64,000 bases of DNA, from the NCBI RefSeq assembly GCF_900105985.1, contig NZ_FNUB01000005.1, positions 1,984,001 through 2,048,000 on the forward strand. Direction: 5' to 3'. The position numbers and the translations under genes are program-made. Under the pieces are notes generated by a model that had not been told where the DNA came from, searched no databases, and saw only the letters and a list, made by a program, of their open reading frames with translations. This stretch comes from Tenacibaculum sp. MAR_2010_89. Its GTDB lineage: Bacteria; Bacteroidota; Bacteroidia; Flavobacteriales; Flavobacteriaceae. Each line of letters begins with the position of its first letter. Position 1 is the stretch's first letter. This document shows, in pieces, positions 39,478 through 48,457 of this stretch.

Positions 39478-40425
39478 ATGAAAAAGATTTTATTAACGAT
39501 AAGTATTATAATCTGTAGCGTAAGATTAGTAGCGCAGGAAGTTGAGTTACCTCAATATGTAAGTCACTTAGCAGATAACCCATTCCTAATATCACCAACA
39601 TATGCTGGTATTGGGTCTGGATTACAAATTAGACTGAATGGAGTTAGTCAATGGATTGGTGTTGAAGGCTCTCCTGATACCCAATCTGTAACAGTTGAGG
39701 CGAGATTAGCTGATAGATTTGGAGGTGGATTAACTATTTTTAATGATAGAAATGGTTTTACAACGCAGCAAGGAGCTAAATTATCTTTAGCAAGTCATTT
39801 AACATTAAGTGATTTTCATGATAGTTTTTTATCTTTTGCATTGAGTTATAGTTATATCCAGTTTGGTATTGATACCTCTCAAAATAATACCTCACAATCT
39901 TTAGCAAATAGATCTGTAGGTAATTCAAATTTTGATGTTGGAATGTTATACCGTTATGAACGCTTTAGCATAAGTGCTAATGTTTCAAATTTATTAGATA
40001 AAAAAGTTAGAGATTTTAATTCAAGTGAACCAAAAGTATTAAGAAAATACACGATGTATTCATCGTTTACTTTTGATAAAATAAGTAGAAATTTTGAGCT
40101 AGAACCATCTCTTTTAGTTGAGTATCGTGAATTTGATAAACGTTCAAGAACTGATTTAAATATTAAAGCAAGAAAAGGAATTAGAGACGGATATGTTTGG
40201 GCAGGATTGAGTTATACTTTTTTAAATGATCAATTTTTTGTACCAAATGCAATAGCACCATTATTTGGATTAAAAAAGAGTAATTTTTATGCCTCTTATG
40301 GTTTTAGTATTAATATGAATAAAACACAAGACTTTAACTATGGTACACATATGATTACAATTGGATTTGATTATGAAAGAAGACCTAGTTTAGCTCGTTG
40401 TACTCAAAAAATGATGATTTTTTAA
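39478..40425 (+). CDS. sprF: SprF, PorP/SprF-family type IX outer-membrane protein
   Basis: A 315-residue beta-barrel protein with a signal peptide (1-20). The mature start QEVELPQYVSHLADNPFLIS followed by PTYAGIGSGLQIRLN is the classic PorP/SprF signature, where the conserved NPFLISPTYAG turn is near residue 40. By family knowledge SprF is needed for SprB secretion or surface attachment and acts as its dedicated partner, recognising the type B C-terminal domain. Its ATG lies 2 bp after the sprB stop, so translation is coupled. A terminator follows. Confidence 0.93.
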   Translation: MKKILLTISIIICSVRLVAQEVELPQYVSHLADNPFLISPTYAGIGSGLQIRLNGVSQWIGVEGSPDTQSVTVEARLADRFGGGLTIFNDRNGFTTQQGAKLSLASHLTLSDFHDSFLSFALSYSYIQFGIDTSQNNTSQSLANRSVGNSNFDVGMLYRYERFSISANVSNLLDKKVRDFNSSEPKVLRKYTMYSSFTFDKISRNFELEPSLLVEYREFDKRSRTDLNIKARKGIRDGYVWAGLSYTFLNDQFFVPNAIAPLFGLKKSNFYASYGFSINMNKTQDFNYGTHMITIGFDYERRPSLARCTQKMMIF

Positions 40426-40445
40426 TACAAAATAAAAATAATTTT

Positions 40446-40490
40446 AAAAATCCTCAAATACATTCATGTACTTTGAGGATTTTCTTTTTC
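40446..40490 (+). terminator. Terminator of the spr locus
   Basis: Stem AAAATCCTCAAA / TTTGAGGATTTT, extended inside by TACAT / ATGTA, followed by a T-rich run. It ends only about 10 bp before the next start codon at 40501. Confidence 0.8.
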
Positions 40491-40500
40491 TTTGTTCTTA

Positions 40501-41322
40501 ATGGAAAATACTAACGATAAATCAATAAATCTTAATAAATATATTAGTAGTACTGGTATATGTTCTCGACGTGAAGCAGAAAAATTTATAAGTACTTCGA
40601 GGGTTACCATAAATGGAAAAGTTGCACAGTTAGGGAATCGTGTTTTTGAAGGTGATTTGGTTAAAATTGATGGAAAACCATTAAAATCAAAACCTAAAAC
40701 TATATATATCGCTTTAAATAAACCAGTAGGTATTGTTTGTACAACTGATAGTAAAGAAAGAAAGAACATAGTAAAGTTCGTAGGTTATCCTCAAAGATTG
40801 TTTCCTATTGGACGATTAGATAAACCATCTGAAGGACTTATATTTCTTACCAATGATGGAGATATTGTAAATAAAATTCTTAGAGCTGGTAATAATCATC
40901 AAAAAGAGTATGTTGTTACTGTAAATAAAACCATTAATGAGCGTTTTATTAAAAGAATGAGTAATGGAATACCCATTCTAGGTACAGTAACAAAAAAATG
41001 TAAAGTTGAACAAATAAATGATACAACTTTTAAGATAATTTTAGTTCAAGGATTAAATCGTCAAATTAGAAGAATGTGTGAGTATTTAGATTACGAAGTA
41101 GTTAAACTAAAGCGCACACGAATTATGAATGTTTCCTTAGGTAAATTAAAAAGAGGAGAGTGGAGAGAGTTAACATCCCAAGAAATGGATGAAATTACTA
41201 AGCTAGTAAGTACATCTTCTAAAACTCAAGAAATATCAAAAGAACCTAAAAAGAATCAAAATTTAAAATCAGGAAAAAGAACAAATTTTAATTCTAAATT
41301 TGGGAGAAAGAGAAATAAATAG
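40501..41322 (+). CDS. rluF: RsuA/RluB/RluF-family pseudouridine synthase
   Basis: A 273-residue rRNA (or tRNA) pseudouridine synthase. An N-terminal S4 domain (about residues 10-62, [16 protein letters not shown]) is followed by the catalytic domain with [17 protein letters not shown] at 104-120 (catalytic Asp107). [20 protein letters not shown] and a basic C-terminal tail follow. The KPSEG form and the [15 protein letters not shown] segment fit RluF (23S rRNA U2604) better than RluB or RsuA. A TTG at 40492 is in frame, but it overlaps the upstream terminator's T run, so the ATG at 40501 is preferred. The site modified is inferred. Confidence 0.88.
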   Translation: MENTNDKSINLNKYISSTGICSRREAEKFISTSRVTINGKVAQLGNRVFEGDLVKIDGKPLKSKPKTIYIALNKPVGIVCTTDSKERKNIVKFVGYPQRLFPIGRLDKPSEGLIFLTNDGDIVNKILRAGNNHQKEYVVTVNKTINERFIKRMSNGIPILGTVTKKCKVEQINDTTFKIILVQGLNRQIRRMCEYLDYEVVKLKRTRIMNVSLGKLKRGEWRELTSQEMDEITKLVSTSSKTQEISKEPKKNQNLKSGKRTNFNSKFGRKRNK

Positions 41323-41389
41323 AACTTATAAAATAAATAACAATAAGAAACTTTTAACTTTCTACTTTACAACATTAAACTTACATGCT

Positions 41390-41397
41390 TATCTTTG
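41390..41397 (+). promoter_or_regulatory. -7 promoter box immediately upstream of tgt
   Basis: TATCTTTG fits TAnnTTTG and ends 6 bp before the ATG at 41404, which would place the transcript start at or next to the start codon. No clear -33 TTTG is visible. Confidence 0.45.
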
Positions 41398-41403
41398 CCA
41401 ACT

Positions 41404-42534
41404 ATGCAATTTGACTTAAAAATAACTGATCCAAAAAGTAAAGCGCGTGCAGGAGTAATAACTACTGATCACGGAACTATAGAAACTCCAATATTTATGC
41501 CTGTAGGTACAGTTGCTACAGTTAAAGGAGTTCATCAATCTGAATTAAAGGAGCAAATAAATCCTGATATAATATTAGGAAATACATACCACTTATATTT
41601 ACGACCACAAACAAAGATCCTTGAACAAGCTGGAGGGTTACATAAGTTTATGAATTGGGATCGTAATATTTTAACTGATAGTGGAGGATATCAAGTATAC
41701 TCTCTTTCTGGAAGAAGAAAAATAAACGAAGAGGGAGTAAAGTTTAAAAGTCATATTGATGGCTCTACACATTTTTTTACACCAGAAAATGTAATGGAAA
41801 CACAACGTACAATTGGAGCGGATATTATTATGGCTTTTGATGAATGTACACCATATCCGTGTGATTATAATTATGCAAAAAGATCAATGCATATGACGCA
41901 TCGTTGGTTAAAAAGATGTATTAATCATTTAGAAAAAACACCTTTAAAATACGATTATAATCAAACTTTTTTTCCAATAGTACAAGGGAGTACTTATAAA
42001 GATTTACGAAAACAATCTGCAGAATATATTGCTTCTGTAGGAGCAGAAGGGAATGCAATTGGAGGTTTATCTGTAGGGGAACCAGCAGAAGAATTGTATG
42101 CAATGACTGAGGTTGTTACAGAAATTTTACCTGAAGATAAACCTAGATATTTAATGGGAGTTGGAACTCCAATAAATATATTAGAAAATATAGCTTTAGG
42201 AATTGATATGTTTGATTGTGTTATGCCAACACGTAATGCTCGTAACGGAATGTTGTTTACAGCGCATGGAAGTATAAATATAAAAAATAAGAAATGGGAA
42301 AATGATTTTTCCCCTATAGATGAAATGGGGATTACTCATGTAGATACTATGTATTCTAAAGCATATTTAAGACATCTTTTTGCATCTAAAGAAATGTTAG
42401 GTAAACAAATAGCATCTATACATAACTTAGGGTTTTACTTATGGTTAACCCGCGAAGCAAGAAAGCATATTTTAGCAGGAGATTTTGTTGAGTGGAAAGA
42501 CAAGATGGTAAAACAAATGGACAAACGTTTATAA
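41404..42534 (+). CDS. tgt: tRNA-guanine transglycosylase
   Basis: It exchanges guanine-34 of GUN-anticodon tRNAs for the queuosine precursor preQ1. The 376 residues starting MQFDLKITDPKSKARAG match the family. DSGGYQVYSLSGRRK, GGLSVGEP and the nucleophile region GIDMFDCVMPTRNARNG (catalytic Asp) are present. A Cys/His zinc site would be expected near the C-terminus of E. coli Tgt, but Bacteroidota proteins here show a reduced form, and I see no clear cluster. An in-frame TTG at 41395 would overlap the likely promoter, so the ATG at 41404 is chosen. It is first of a tgt-LptF/G-EamA run. Confidence 0.96.
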   Translation: MQFDLKITDPKSKARAGVITTDHGTIETPIFMPVGTVATVKGVHQSELKEQINPDIILGNTYHLYLRPQTKILEQAGGLHKFMNWDRNILTDSGGYQVYSLSGRRKINEEGVKFKSHIDGSTHFFTPENVMETQRTIGADIIMAFDECTPYPCDYNYAKRSMHMTHRWLKRCINHLEKTPLKYDYNQTFFPIVQGSTYKDLRKQSAEYIASVGAEGNAIGGLSVGEPAEELYAMTEVVTEILPEDKPRYLMGVGTPINILENIALGIDMFDCVMPTRNARNGMLFTAHGSINIKNKKWENDFSPIDEMGITHVDTMYSKAYLRHLFASKEMLGKQIASIHNLGFYLWLTREARKHILAGDFVEWKDKMVKQMDKRL

Positions 42535-42535
42535 T

Positions 42536-43621
42536 TTGAAATTATTAGATAGGTACATATTAAAACGTTATTTGGTAACTTTTCTGTTTACCTTACTTAT
42601 ATTGATACCAATAGCGGTTGCTATTGATATTGCTGAGAAAATAGATAAGTTTTTAAGAAATGAAAGCTTAACATTATTTGAAGTTGTAAATGATTATTAT
42701 GTAAATTTTATAATTTACTATGTTAATACATTTATGCCATTAGCATTGTTTATAGCTGTGATTTTATTTACATCTAAGCTTGCTAATAACACTGAAATAG
42801 TTGCTATTAATAGCTCACAAATATCGTTTACTAGATTTTTATATCCATATTTTGTTGGTGCTACTATTATAACAACAGTTGCACTTTTAATGAATCATTT
42901 TTTTGTGCCATCTAGTAGTAAAACAAGAAGGACATTTGAAAAAAAATACCTATCAAGTAGACATTATGTTGATAATTCTATAAGGGACTTTAGTTTACAA
43001 TTAAATGATAGTACTTATGTTTTTATACAAAGATTTAACTTAGAAAGAAATTCGGGATACAATTTCTCAACTGAAACTTATAAAGGAATTCAATTAAAAT
43101 ATAAATTAACTTCAGAAAATATAAATTGGGATAAAAACGATAGCGTTTTTAAATTATATAATTGGAAAATACGTAAAGTACTAAAAGATAGAGATATTAT
43201 TTCTTCAGGAAATAATATGGATACAACTTTTGCATTTACACCTAAAGATTTTAATTATAAGTCTATTGTTGCCCAAGAAATGGGATCAAATGAGCTGATA
43301 GATTTTATTACCATATCTAAAAAAAGAGGTATTAAAAATTTAAACGCTTATTATGTTGAGCTGTATAAAAGAACTAGCTTACCTATTGCTTCATATATTT
43401 TAACTTTAATAGCAGTAGCTTTAGCATATAAGAAAAAAAGAGGAGGAATTGGAGTTAATTTAGCTTTTGGTTTAGCTATTATGTTTGTGTACATATTTGT
43501 TTTAAAAATAGCTGAAGTTCTTGGTGCTGTTGCCGATGCAAATCCTTTAATAAATGTTTGGACGCCAAATATCATATTTGGTATTTATGCGATATACTTA
43601 TATATAAATGCAAGAAAGTAA
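42536..43621 (+). CDS. LptF/LptG (YjgP/YjgQ) family permease, TTG start
   Basis: A 361-residue inner-membrane permease of the LPS-export ABC transporter family. Hydrophobic helices occur near the N-terminus (about 14-36, 55-80, 100-120) and the C-terminus (about 280-355), flanking a periplasmic beta-jellyroll of about 150 residues. With LptB and a partner it would extract LPS and hand it to LptC/A. The conserved family start KLLDRYILKRYL begins directly after the TTG at 42536, and no ATG lies nearby, so TTG is the real start, one base after the tgt stop. Whether it is F or G cannot be told; Bacteroidota usually carry more than one. Confidence 0.9.
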   Translation: MKLLDRYILKRYLVTFLFTLLILIPIAVAIDIAEKIDKFLRNESLTLFEVVNDYYVNFIIYYVNTFMPLALFIAVILFTSKLANNTEIVAINSSQISFTRFLYPYFVGATIITTVALLMNHFFVPSSSKTRRTFEKKYLSSRHYVDNSIRDFSLQLNDSTYVFIQRFNLERNSGYNFSTETYKGIQLKYKLTSENINWDKNDSVFKLYNWKIRKVLKDRDIISSGNNMDTTFAFTPKDFNYKSIVAQEMGSNELIDFITISKKRGIKNLNAYYVELYKRTSLPIASYILTLIAVALAYKKKRGGIGVNLAFGLAIMFVYIFVLKIAEVLGAVADANPLINVWTPNIIFGIYAIYLYINARK

Positions 43622-44513
43622 ACTTAAGCATTATTTACTATTACATTTTATAGTTTTTATTTGGGGCTTTACCGCTATTTTAGGAGCTTTAATAACTATT
43701 AATGCTGTACCATTAGTTTGGTTTAGAATGCTACTAGCTGTTATTTTTATAGCTATTTATTTTATTGTAAAAAAGAAGAGCTTTAAAATAGAAAAAAAGG
43801 CAATTTTAAAATTTGTAATCTCAGGTTTAATAATAGCATTACATTGGATAACTTTTTTTAAAGCAATAAAAGTATCAAATGTATCAGTAGCTCTAGTAAC
43901 TATGAGTACAGGAGCTTTTTTTACTTCATTAATTGAGCCTGTTTTTTTCAAAAGAAGAATAAAAGCAATTGAAATCTTACTAGGTTTATTGGTGATTTTT
44001 GGGTTATATATTATATTTAATTTTGAAAGCAAATATACTTTAGGAATTATATATGCATTGATTTCCTCTTTTTTGTCTGCTTTATTTTCAGTATTAAATG
44101 GATTATTTGTAAAAAAGTATGAAGCAGACTTAATATCATTTTATCAACTACTTTTTGGCGTTTTAGGTGTTACTGTATTTTTGATTTTTACAAATCAATT
44201 TTCATTAGAATTTTTTAGTTTACCATTGTCAGATTGGTTTTATCTATTATTATTAAGTAGTATTTGTACTGCTTATGCTTTTATAGCCTCCGTTCACGTA
44301 ATGAAATATTTAACTCCATATACAGTAATGCTAACTATTAACTTAGAGCCCGTATACGCTATAATATTAGCTTTAATTATTTTTGGAGAAAAAGAACAAA
44401 TGAATATAGAATTTTATTACGGAGCTGCTATTGTTTTATTTGTAGTATTATTAAATGGTTTACTGAAGAATAAAAGAGCTATTGAAAAAAAAATAAGAAC
44501 AAAAAATAAGTAA
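43608..44513 (+). CDS. EamA/DMT-family transporter
   Basis: A 301-residue inner-membrane protein with ten predicted helices in two EamA halves. The first half starts HYLLLHFIVFIWGFTAILG, and the repeat begins near residue 145 at LGIIYALISSFLSALFSVLNG. The family exports amino acids, purines or other metabolites; the substrate cannot be read from sequence. The start overlaps the end of the LptF/G-family gene by 14 bp, so it belongs to the tgt operon. The Lys-rich C-terminus is cytoplasmic. Confidence 0.9.
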   Translation: MQESKLKHYLLLHFIVFIWGFTAILGALITINAVPLVWFRMLLAVIFIAIYFIVKKKSFKIEKKAILKFVISGLIIALHWITFFKAIKVSNVSVALVTMSTGAFFTSLIEPVFFKRRIKAIEILLGLLVIFGLYIIFNFESKYTLGIIYALISSFLSALFSVLNGLFVKKYEADLISFYQLLFGVLGVTVFLIFTNQFSLEFFSLPLSDWFYLLLLSSICTAYAFIASVHVMKYLTPYTVMLTINLEPVYAIILALIIFGEKEQMNIEFYYGAAIVLFVVLLNGLLKNKRAIEKKIRTKNK

Positions 44514-44551
44514 AAAAGAGTTAGTAATAATATAACTGTGCAAATTTTTAG

Positions 44552-44559
44552 TATGTTTG
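44552..44559 (+). promoter_or_regulatory. -7 promoter box upstream of accA
   Basis: TATGTTTG matches TAnnTTTG and lies 47 bp before the accA ATG. The -33 element is unclear. Confidence 0.4.
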
Positions 44560-44606
44560 CTTTTACAAACAACTGATTAAATAAGTAGAAAATCAAACTA
44601 TACACA

Positions 44607-45560
44607 ATGGAATATTTAGATTTTGAAATGCCAATTAAAGAATTAGAAGATCAATTGGCAAAATGCTTTGATATAGGAAAAGAAAGTGATGTTGACGTTA
44701 CAGAGACCTGTAAGAAAATTGAAAAAAAATTAGAGAAAGCTAAAAAAGATATATATAAAAACTTGACACCTTGGCAACGAGTACAATTATCACGCCATCC
44801 TAATAGACCTTATACTCTAGATTATATTAAAGCTATTTGCGGAAATACTTTTATGGAATTACATGGAGATAGAAGTGTTAAAGATGATAAAGCAATGATT
44901 GGTGGTTTAGGTAAAATAGGTGATCAATCGTTTATGTTTATCGGACAGCAAAAAGGGTATAATACTAAAACACGTCAATATCGTAATTTTGGTATGGCTA
45001 ATCCTGAAGGATACCGTAAAGCTTTACGGTTAATGAGAATGGCTGAGAAATTTGGTATACCTGTAGTAACATTAGTAGATACTCCAGGTGCATATCCTGG
45101 TTTAGAAGCTGAAGAAAGAGGTCAGGGTGAAGCTATTGCTCGTAATATACTTGAAATGACTCGTTTAAAAACTCCTGTAATAACTATTATTATTGGAGAA
45201 GGAGCATCAGGAGGAGCAGTTGGTATTGGAGTAGGAGATAGAGTGTATATGATGGAAAACACATGGTATACTGTAATTTCTCCTGAGTCTTGTTCATCAA
45301 TATTATGGCGTAGCTGGGAGTTTAAAGAACAAGCTGCTGAGGCATTGAAATTAACTAGTGATGATTTGAAAAAATTAAAACTAATTGATGGAATAATTGA
45401 AGAACCAGTTGGTGGAGCACATTCAGACAGAAACGGAGCTTATGAAGCTGTAAAAAACCAAATTTTAACTGCTTTTGAAGAATTGAAAGTGTTAGATAAA
45501 GTTGAGTTGGTTGGACAAAGAATGGAAAAATATGCTAATATGGGAGTATATAAAGAGTAA
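44607..45560 (+). CDS. accA: Acetyl-CoA carboxylase carboxyltransferase subunit alpha
   Basis: The alpha subunit of the carboxyltransferase that moves CO2 from biotin-BCCP to acetyl-CoA to make malonyl-CoA for fatty acid synthesis. At 317 residues it is of full length. The N-terminal helical part ([13 protein letters not shown]) precedes the crotonase-type core with [36 protein letters not shown] and [16 protein letters not shown], which form the CoA and biotin sites. It is a single-gene unit closed by a terminator shared with chrA on the other strand. Confidence 0.98.
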   Translation: MEYLDFEMPIKELEDQLAKCFDIGKESDVDVTETCKKIEKKLEKAKKDIYKNLTPWQRVQLSRHPNRPYTLDYIKAICGNTFMELHGDRSVKDDKAMIGGLGKIGDQSFMFIGQQKGYNTKTRQYRNFGMANPEGYRKALRLMRMAEKFGIPVVTLVDTPGAYPGLEAEERGQGEAIARNILEMTRLKTPVITIIIGEGASGGAVGIGVGDRVYMMENTWYTVISPESCSSILWRSWEFKEQAAEALKLTSDDLKKLKLIDGIIEEPVGGAHSDRNGAYEAVKNQILTAFEELKVLDKVELVGQRMEKYANMGVYKE

Positions 45561-45584
45561 TTTTTTTCCTAAATTATATATAAT

Positions 45585-45620
45585 AAAAGAGCATCTTAAA
45601 TTTATAAGATGCTCTTTTTT
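45585..45620. terminator. Bidirectional terminator between accA and chrA
   Basis: Stem AAAAGAGCATCTTA / TAAGATGCTCTTTT with a 6-nt loop and T runs on both strands. Confidence 0.88.
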
Positions 45621-45638
45621 ATAAAAGTAATTTTAGAA

Positions 45639-46781
45639 TTAAATAAAAGTTAATAAATATCCTAGAAAAGAGCTTCCTAAAACAATAAAAGCACTATTTA
45701 ATTTTTTAAATAAAAAAACAATAAGTAAACTAACTATCGCTATTAAAGTTGTTCTCCAATCTGTGATAGTATTTTTAGCCATTTCTAAACAAACGGCTAT
45801 AATTAAAGCTACTGCAGCTACATTAACGGTATCTAAAATATTTCCTATTACTTTTGATTTTCGCATTTTAGGAATTAATGGGTTTAGTATTAAAACAAGA
45901 AGGAAAGAAGGTAGAAATATTCCAAATGTAGCAGCTAAAGCTCCTAAAAAACCATTCATTTGCCACCCTATAAAAGTAGCTGTAGTTAAAATTGGCCCAG
46001 GAGTTATTTGTCCTACAGCAATAGCGTCTAGTAAGACTTGTTTAGTAAGCCAACCATTAGCTACTAATTCTGAGTCAAGGAAAGCAAATAATACATAACC
46101 ACTACCATAAAGTATTGCTCCAATTTTAAGGAAAACTAAAAACACACTTAAAGTTGATACTTTGGTTTCTGTGCTAAATTGCATAATGAATAAAGGAATA
46201 ATGCTGTTTAAATAATTATTATTTCTTTTAATAAAAAATAATAATACACCTAAAATAGCAGCTCCAAAAAGAACAATAATTTCATTTACTCCAAACAAGC
46301 ATGCTATTATTGCTAAAATACAAAGTAAGGCTAACAGTTTACTTTTTATAGCTTTTTTACTTAATTTATAAGCTGCCATTAAAATTATTGAAATTACAGC
46401 TGGTTTTATACCATAAATAAAAGGATTGATATCTGGTAATTGGCCATATTCTTGGTAAAGCCAAGCAAAAACTCCAGTAATTAAAGCTGCAGGAAAAATA
46501 AAGCAAATCCCAGCAACAAATAATCCTTTCCATCCGGCTCTTTCATGTCCACAATGCATAGTCATTTCGGTAGAATTAGGGCCTGGAATTAAATTAGTAG
46601 CACCTACAAGATCTAAAAAATGTTCTTGAGTCATCCATTTTCGTTTTGTAACAACTTCATCTTCCATCATTGCTATATGTGCAGCTGGTCCACCAAATGC
46701 AATACATCCTAGTTTAAAAAATAAAGTAGCTACTTCTTTTAAGTCTTTTTTTTGTGATACTGTTTTATTTATTTCGCTCAA
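45639..46781 (-). CDS. chrA: Chromate-transporter (CHR) family protein
   Basis: A 380-residue inner-membrane protein with two homologous CHR halves. The first holds FFKLGCIAFGGPAAHIAMM and NLIPGPNSTEMTMH, and the second holds FLKIGAILYGSGYVLFAFL and AIAVGQITPGPILTTATF. These FGGP and PGP motifs define long-chain ChrA proteins that export chromate in characterised cases, by sulfate-like transport. Chromate resistance is not proven for most family members. It lies 26 bp after the BtuF-like lipoprotein gene on the same strand and could be the last gene of the cobalamin operon, an unexpected companion. Confidence 0.88.
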   Translation of the reverse strand: MSEINKTVSQKKDLKEVATLFFKLGCIAFGGPAAHIAMMEDEVVTKRKWMTQEHFLDLVGATNLIPGPNSTEMTMHCGHERAGWKGLFVAGICFIFPAALITGVFAWLYQEYGQLPDINPFIYGIKPAVISIILMAAYKLSKKAIKSKLLALLCILAIIACLFGVNEIIVLFGAAILGVLLFFIKRNNNYLNSIIPLFIMQFSTETKVSTLSVFLVFLKIGAILYGSGYVLFAFLDSELVANGWLTKQVLLDAIAVGQITPGPILTTATFIGWQMNGFLGALAATFGIFLPSFLLVLILNPLIPKMRKSKVIGNILDTVNVAAVALIIAVCLEMAKNTITDWRTTLIAIVSLLIVFLFKKLNSAFIVLGSSFLGYLLTFI

Positions 46782-46807
46782 AATATTTTGTTATATAGCT
46801 AAACTAG

Positions 46808-47920
46808 TTATTTTACACGATTGTAAAAAGATAATTGATAGTTTGGTAATAAATTTGGTTGAGTAATTTTTATTAAATCTTTTAAAACAAGGTCTGGACG
46901 TACTGGAGATAATTCAAAATATATTAAACCACCAGTTTCACCTTTATTGTGAGCAATAGAATATAAGTTGTTGTTTATAAAAGCATCAAATTCTTTGTAA
47001 TGAATATTGGCAGTTGTTAATTGTGTTTTTGTTTCATACAGTCCACAATTAAACCAAAAATTTGCTTTTTTCCCTTTATCTAAAACCTCTTCAAAACTAA
47101 GTTGTAAACTACCTGTTCCATTCGTGTCTTTCCATAAATAATTAAGATTTGCGTCTTTAAAATACGATGAAAAAAAACTTTTTCCTGCAGGAACATTCCA
47201 AACATCCTTAAACATACTGCCCGAAATAACAGTGATATTTTTATTATTTTCTTTGGCAATATTCTTAGCTTTTAAATATTCTGCTTCTATTTTGTTAAAA
47301 ATACTATCGGCTTCTTTTTCTTTGTTAAGTAAAGCACCAAAAAACTTTATCCATTCTGCTCTACCTAAAGGAGTTTCTTCTAGCCAATCTCCGTTAAAAA
47401 CTACAGGAATACCTGCTTTTTTTATATTCTCATATAATTTATTGTTTGGGTGTAATGAAAAACCAACAACAAGTTCAGGGTTTAAGTCCATTAATTTTTC
47501 CGTATTCATACTTTGCTCAGAACCTAATTCGATTACTTTTCCTTGCTTAATTCTATTTCTAGTTTTTTTAGAAGATATATATTGGGTATTAGGAAAACCT
47601 ACTAAAGCGCTTTCTGAACCTAATAATTCTAGCATTGGAATGTGCGTAGTACTAGTAACTACCAGTTTTTTAACTGGCACTTTAATTTCATTTTTATTGT
47701 TTTTAGAGTTACTAAGTATGTAAGAAAATTGTTTGCTTGACTTTTGAAATACCTTTTTTATAATTAACTCTTTATAACCATTTTTAGTAATAATTTCAAA
47801 ACCTTTAGCATATTTTAATACGCTTATTTTATCTGTTTTTTTAATACTTTCTTTTTGATTAGATGATTTACATTGAATTAAAAAAAAAGATATTATATAT
47901 AATAATAAAAATTGTTTCAT
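46808..47920 (-). CDS. btuF: BtuF-like substrate-binding lipoprotein
   Basis: A 370-residue helical-backbone metal-receptor (class III) binding protein. The N-terminal signal ends in a putative lipobox Cys at residue 17 (FLIQC), so it is probably lipid-anchored in the periplasm. Conserved segments TSTTHIPMLELLGSESALVGFP, NPELVVGFS and VVFNGDWLEETPLGRAEWIKFFG match the BtuF/FhuD-type fold. Position directly after cobC in a cob operon makes cobalamin or cobinamide the likely ligand; iron-siderophore is the alternative. No cognate BtuC/D genes lie in the window. It starts 6 bp after cobC ends. Confidence 0.82.
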   Translation of the reverse strand: MKQFLLLYIISFFLIQCKSSNQKESIKKTDKISVLKYAKGFEIITKNGYKELIIKKVFQKSSKQFSYILSNSKNNKNEIKVPVKKLVVTSTTHIPMLELLGSESALVGFPNTQYISSKKTRNRIKQGKVIELGSEQSMNTEKLMDLNPELVVGFSLHPNNKLYENIKKAGIPVVFNGDWLEETPLGRAEWIKFFGALLNKEKEADSIFNKIEAEYLKAKNIAKENNKNITVISGSMFKDVWNVPAGKSFFSSYFKDANLNYLWKDTNGTGSLQLSFEEVLDKGKKANFWFNCGLYETKTQLTTANIHYKEFDAFINNNLYSIAHNKGETGGLIYFELSPVRPDLVLKDLIKITQPNLLPNYQLSFYNRVK

Positions 47921-47926
47921 AATATT

Positions 47927-48457
47927 TTAAACTAAATTTAGTTTTATAATAGCACCATAAGCAAGTTTTAAATCAAAGGATTTTTCTAATGGTATATTGT
48001 TTATATATGACCAAATACTTCTAATCACTCCTGCATGAGTAACTATTATAGCCTTTTTTGTTTTATTTTGTTTCACTTCTTTTAAAAAAGATGTAGTTCT
48101 TTGATGTAAATCAATATATGATTCTCCATTTTTTGTTGGAACATTAACGAAATCGTTCATCCAAATATCTAAATCCACTCTATTAATTTCATCCCATTTT
48201 TTTAGTTCCCAATCACCAAAGTTCAATTCTTTTAATCGATTGTCAAAAGTAATTTTTGTAGTTAATTCTTTTGCTAAAATTGCACAACGTTTTAATGGAC
48301 TACTATAAAAAGTTACATTTTCATTGTTCACAGGCATTTCTTTTAAAATAGGCTTAATTTCTTCTAAAAAAGAATCTCTAATGTTAATATCTGATTGACC
48401 ATAACAAATACCTTTTGCTATATCAGGTGTAGTATGCCTTATTAAAATAATTTCCAT
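47927..48457 (-). CDS. cobC: Alpha-ribazole phosphatase (histidine phosphatase family)
   Basis: A 176-residue phosphoglycerate-mutase-like phosphatase. The N-terminal RHTTPDIAKGICYGQSD carries the catalytic RHxxP histidine (about residue 8), SPLKRCAILAKEL follows, and THAGVIRSIWSYI near residue 138 gives the second histidine. In cobalamin assembly it removes the 5'-phosphate from alpha-ribazole phosphate or from adenosylcobalamin phosphate. The assignment over a generic phosphatase rests on position: it overlaps cobS by 16 bp. It lies in the order cobU-cobT-cobS-cobC. Confidence 0.9.
   Translation of the reverse strand: MEIILIRHTTPDIAKGICYGQSDINIRDSFLEEIKPILKEMPVNNENVTFYSSPLKRCAILAKELTTKITFDNRLKELNFGDWELKKWDEINRVDLDIWMNDFVNVPTKNGESYIDLHQRTTSFLKEVKQNKTKKAIIVTHAGVIRSIWSYINNIPLEKSFDLKLAYGAIIKLNLV

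Noticed and set aside
40492..40500. TTG start for the RluF-like protein
   Set aside because: It lies at the end of the T-rich tail of the spr terminator. The ATG at 40501 retains the whole S4 domain.
41395..41403. TTG start giving three extra residues on Tgt
   Set aside because: It overlaps a -7 promoter box, and the ATG at 41404 gives the conserved family start.
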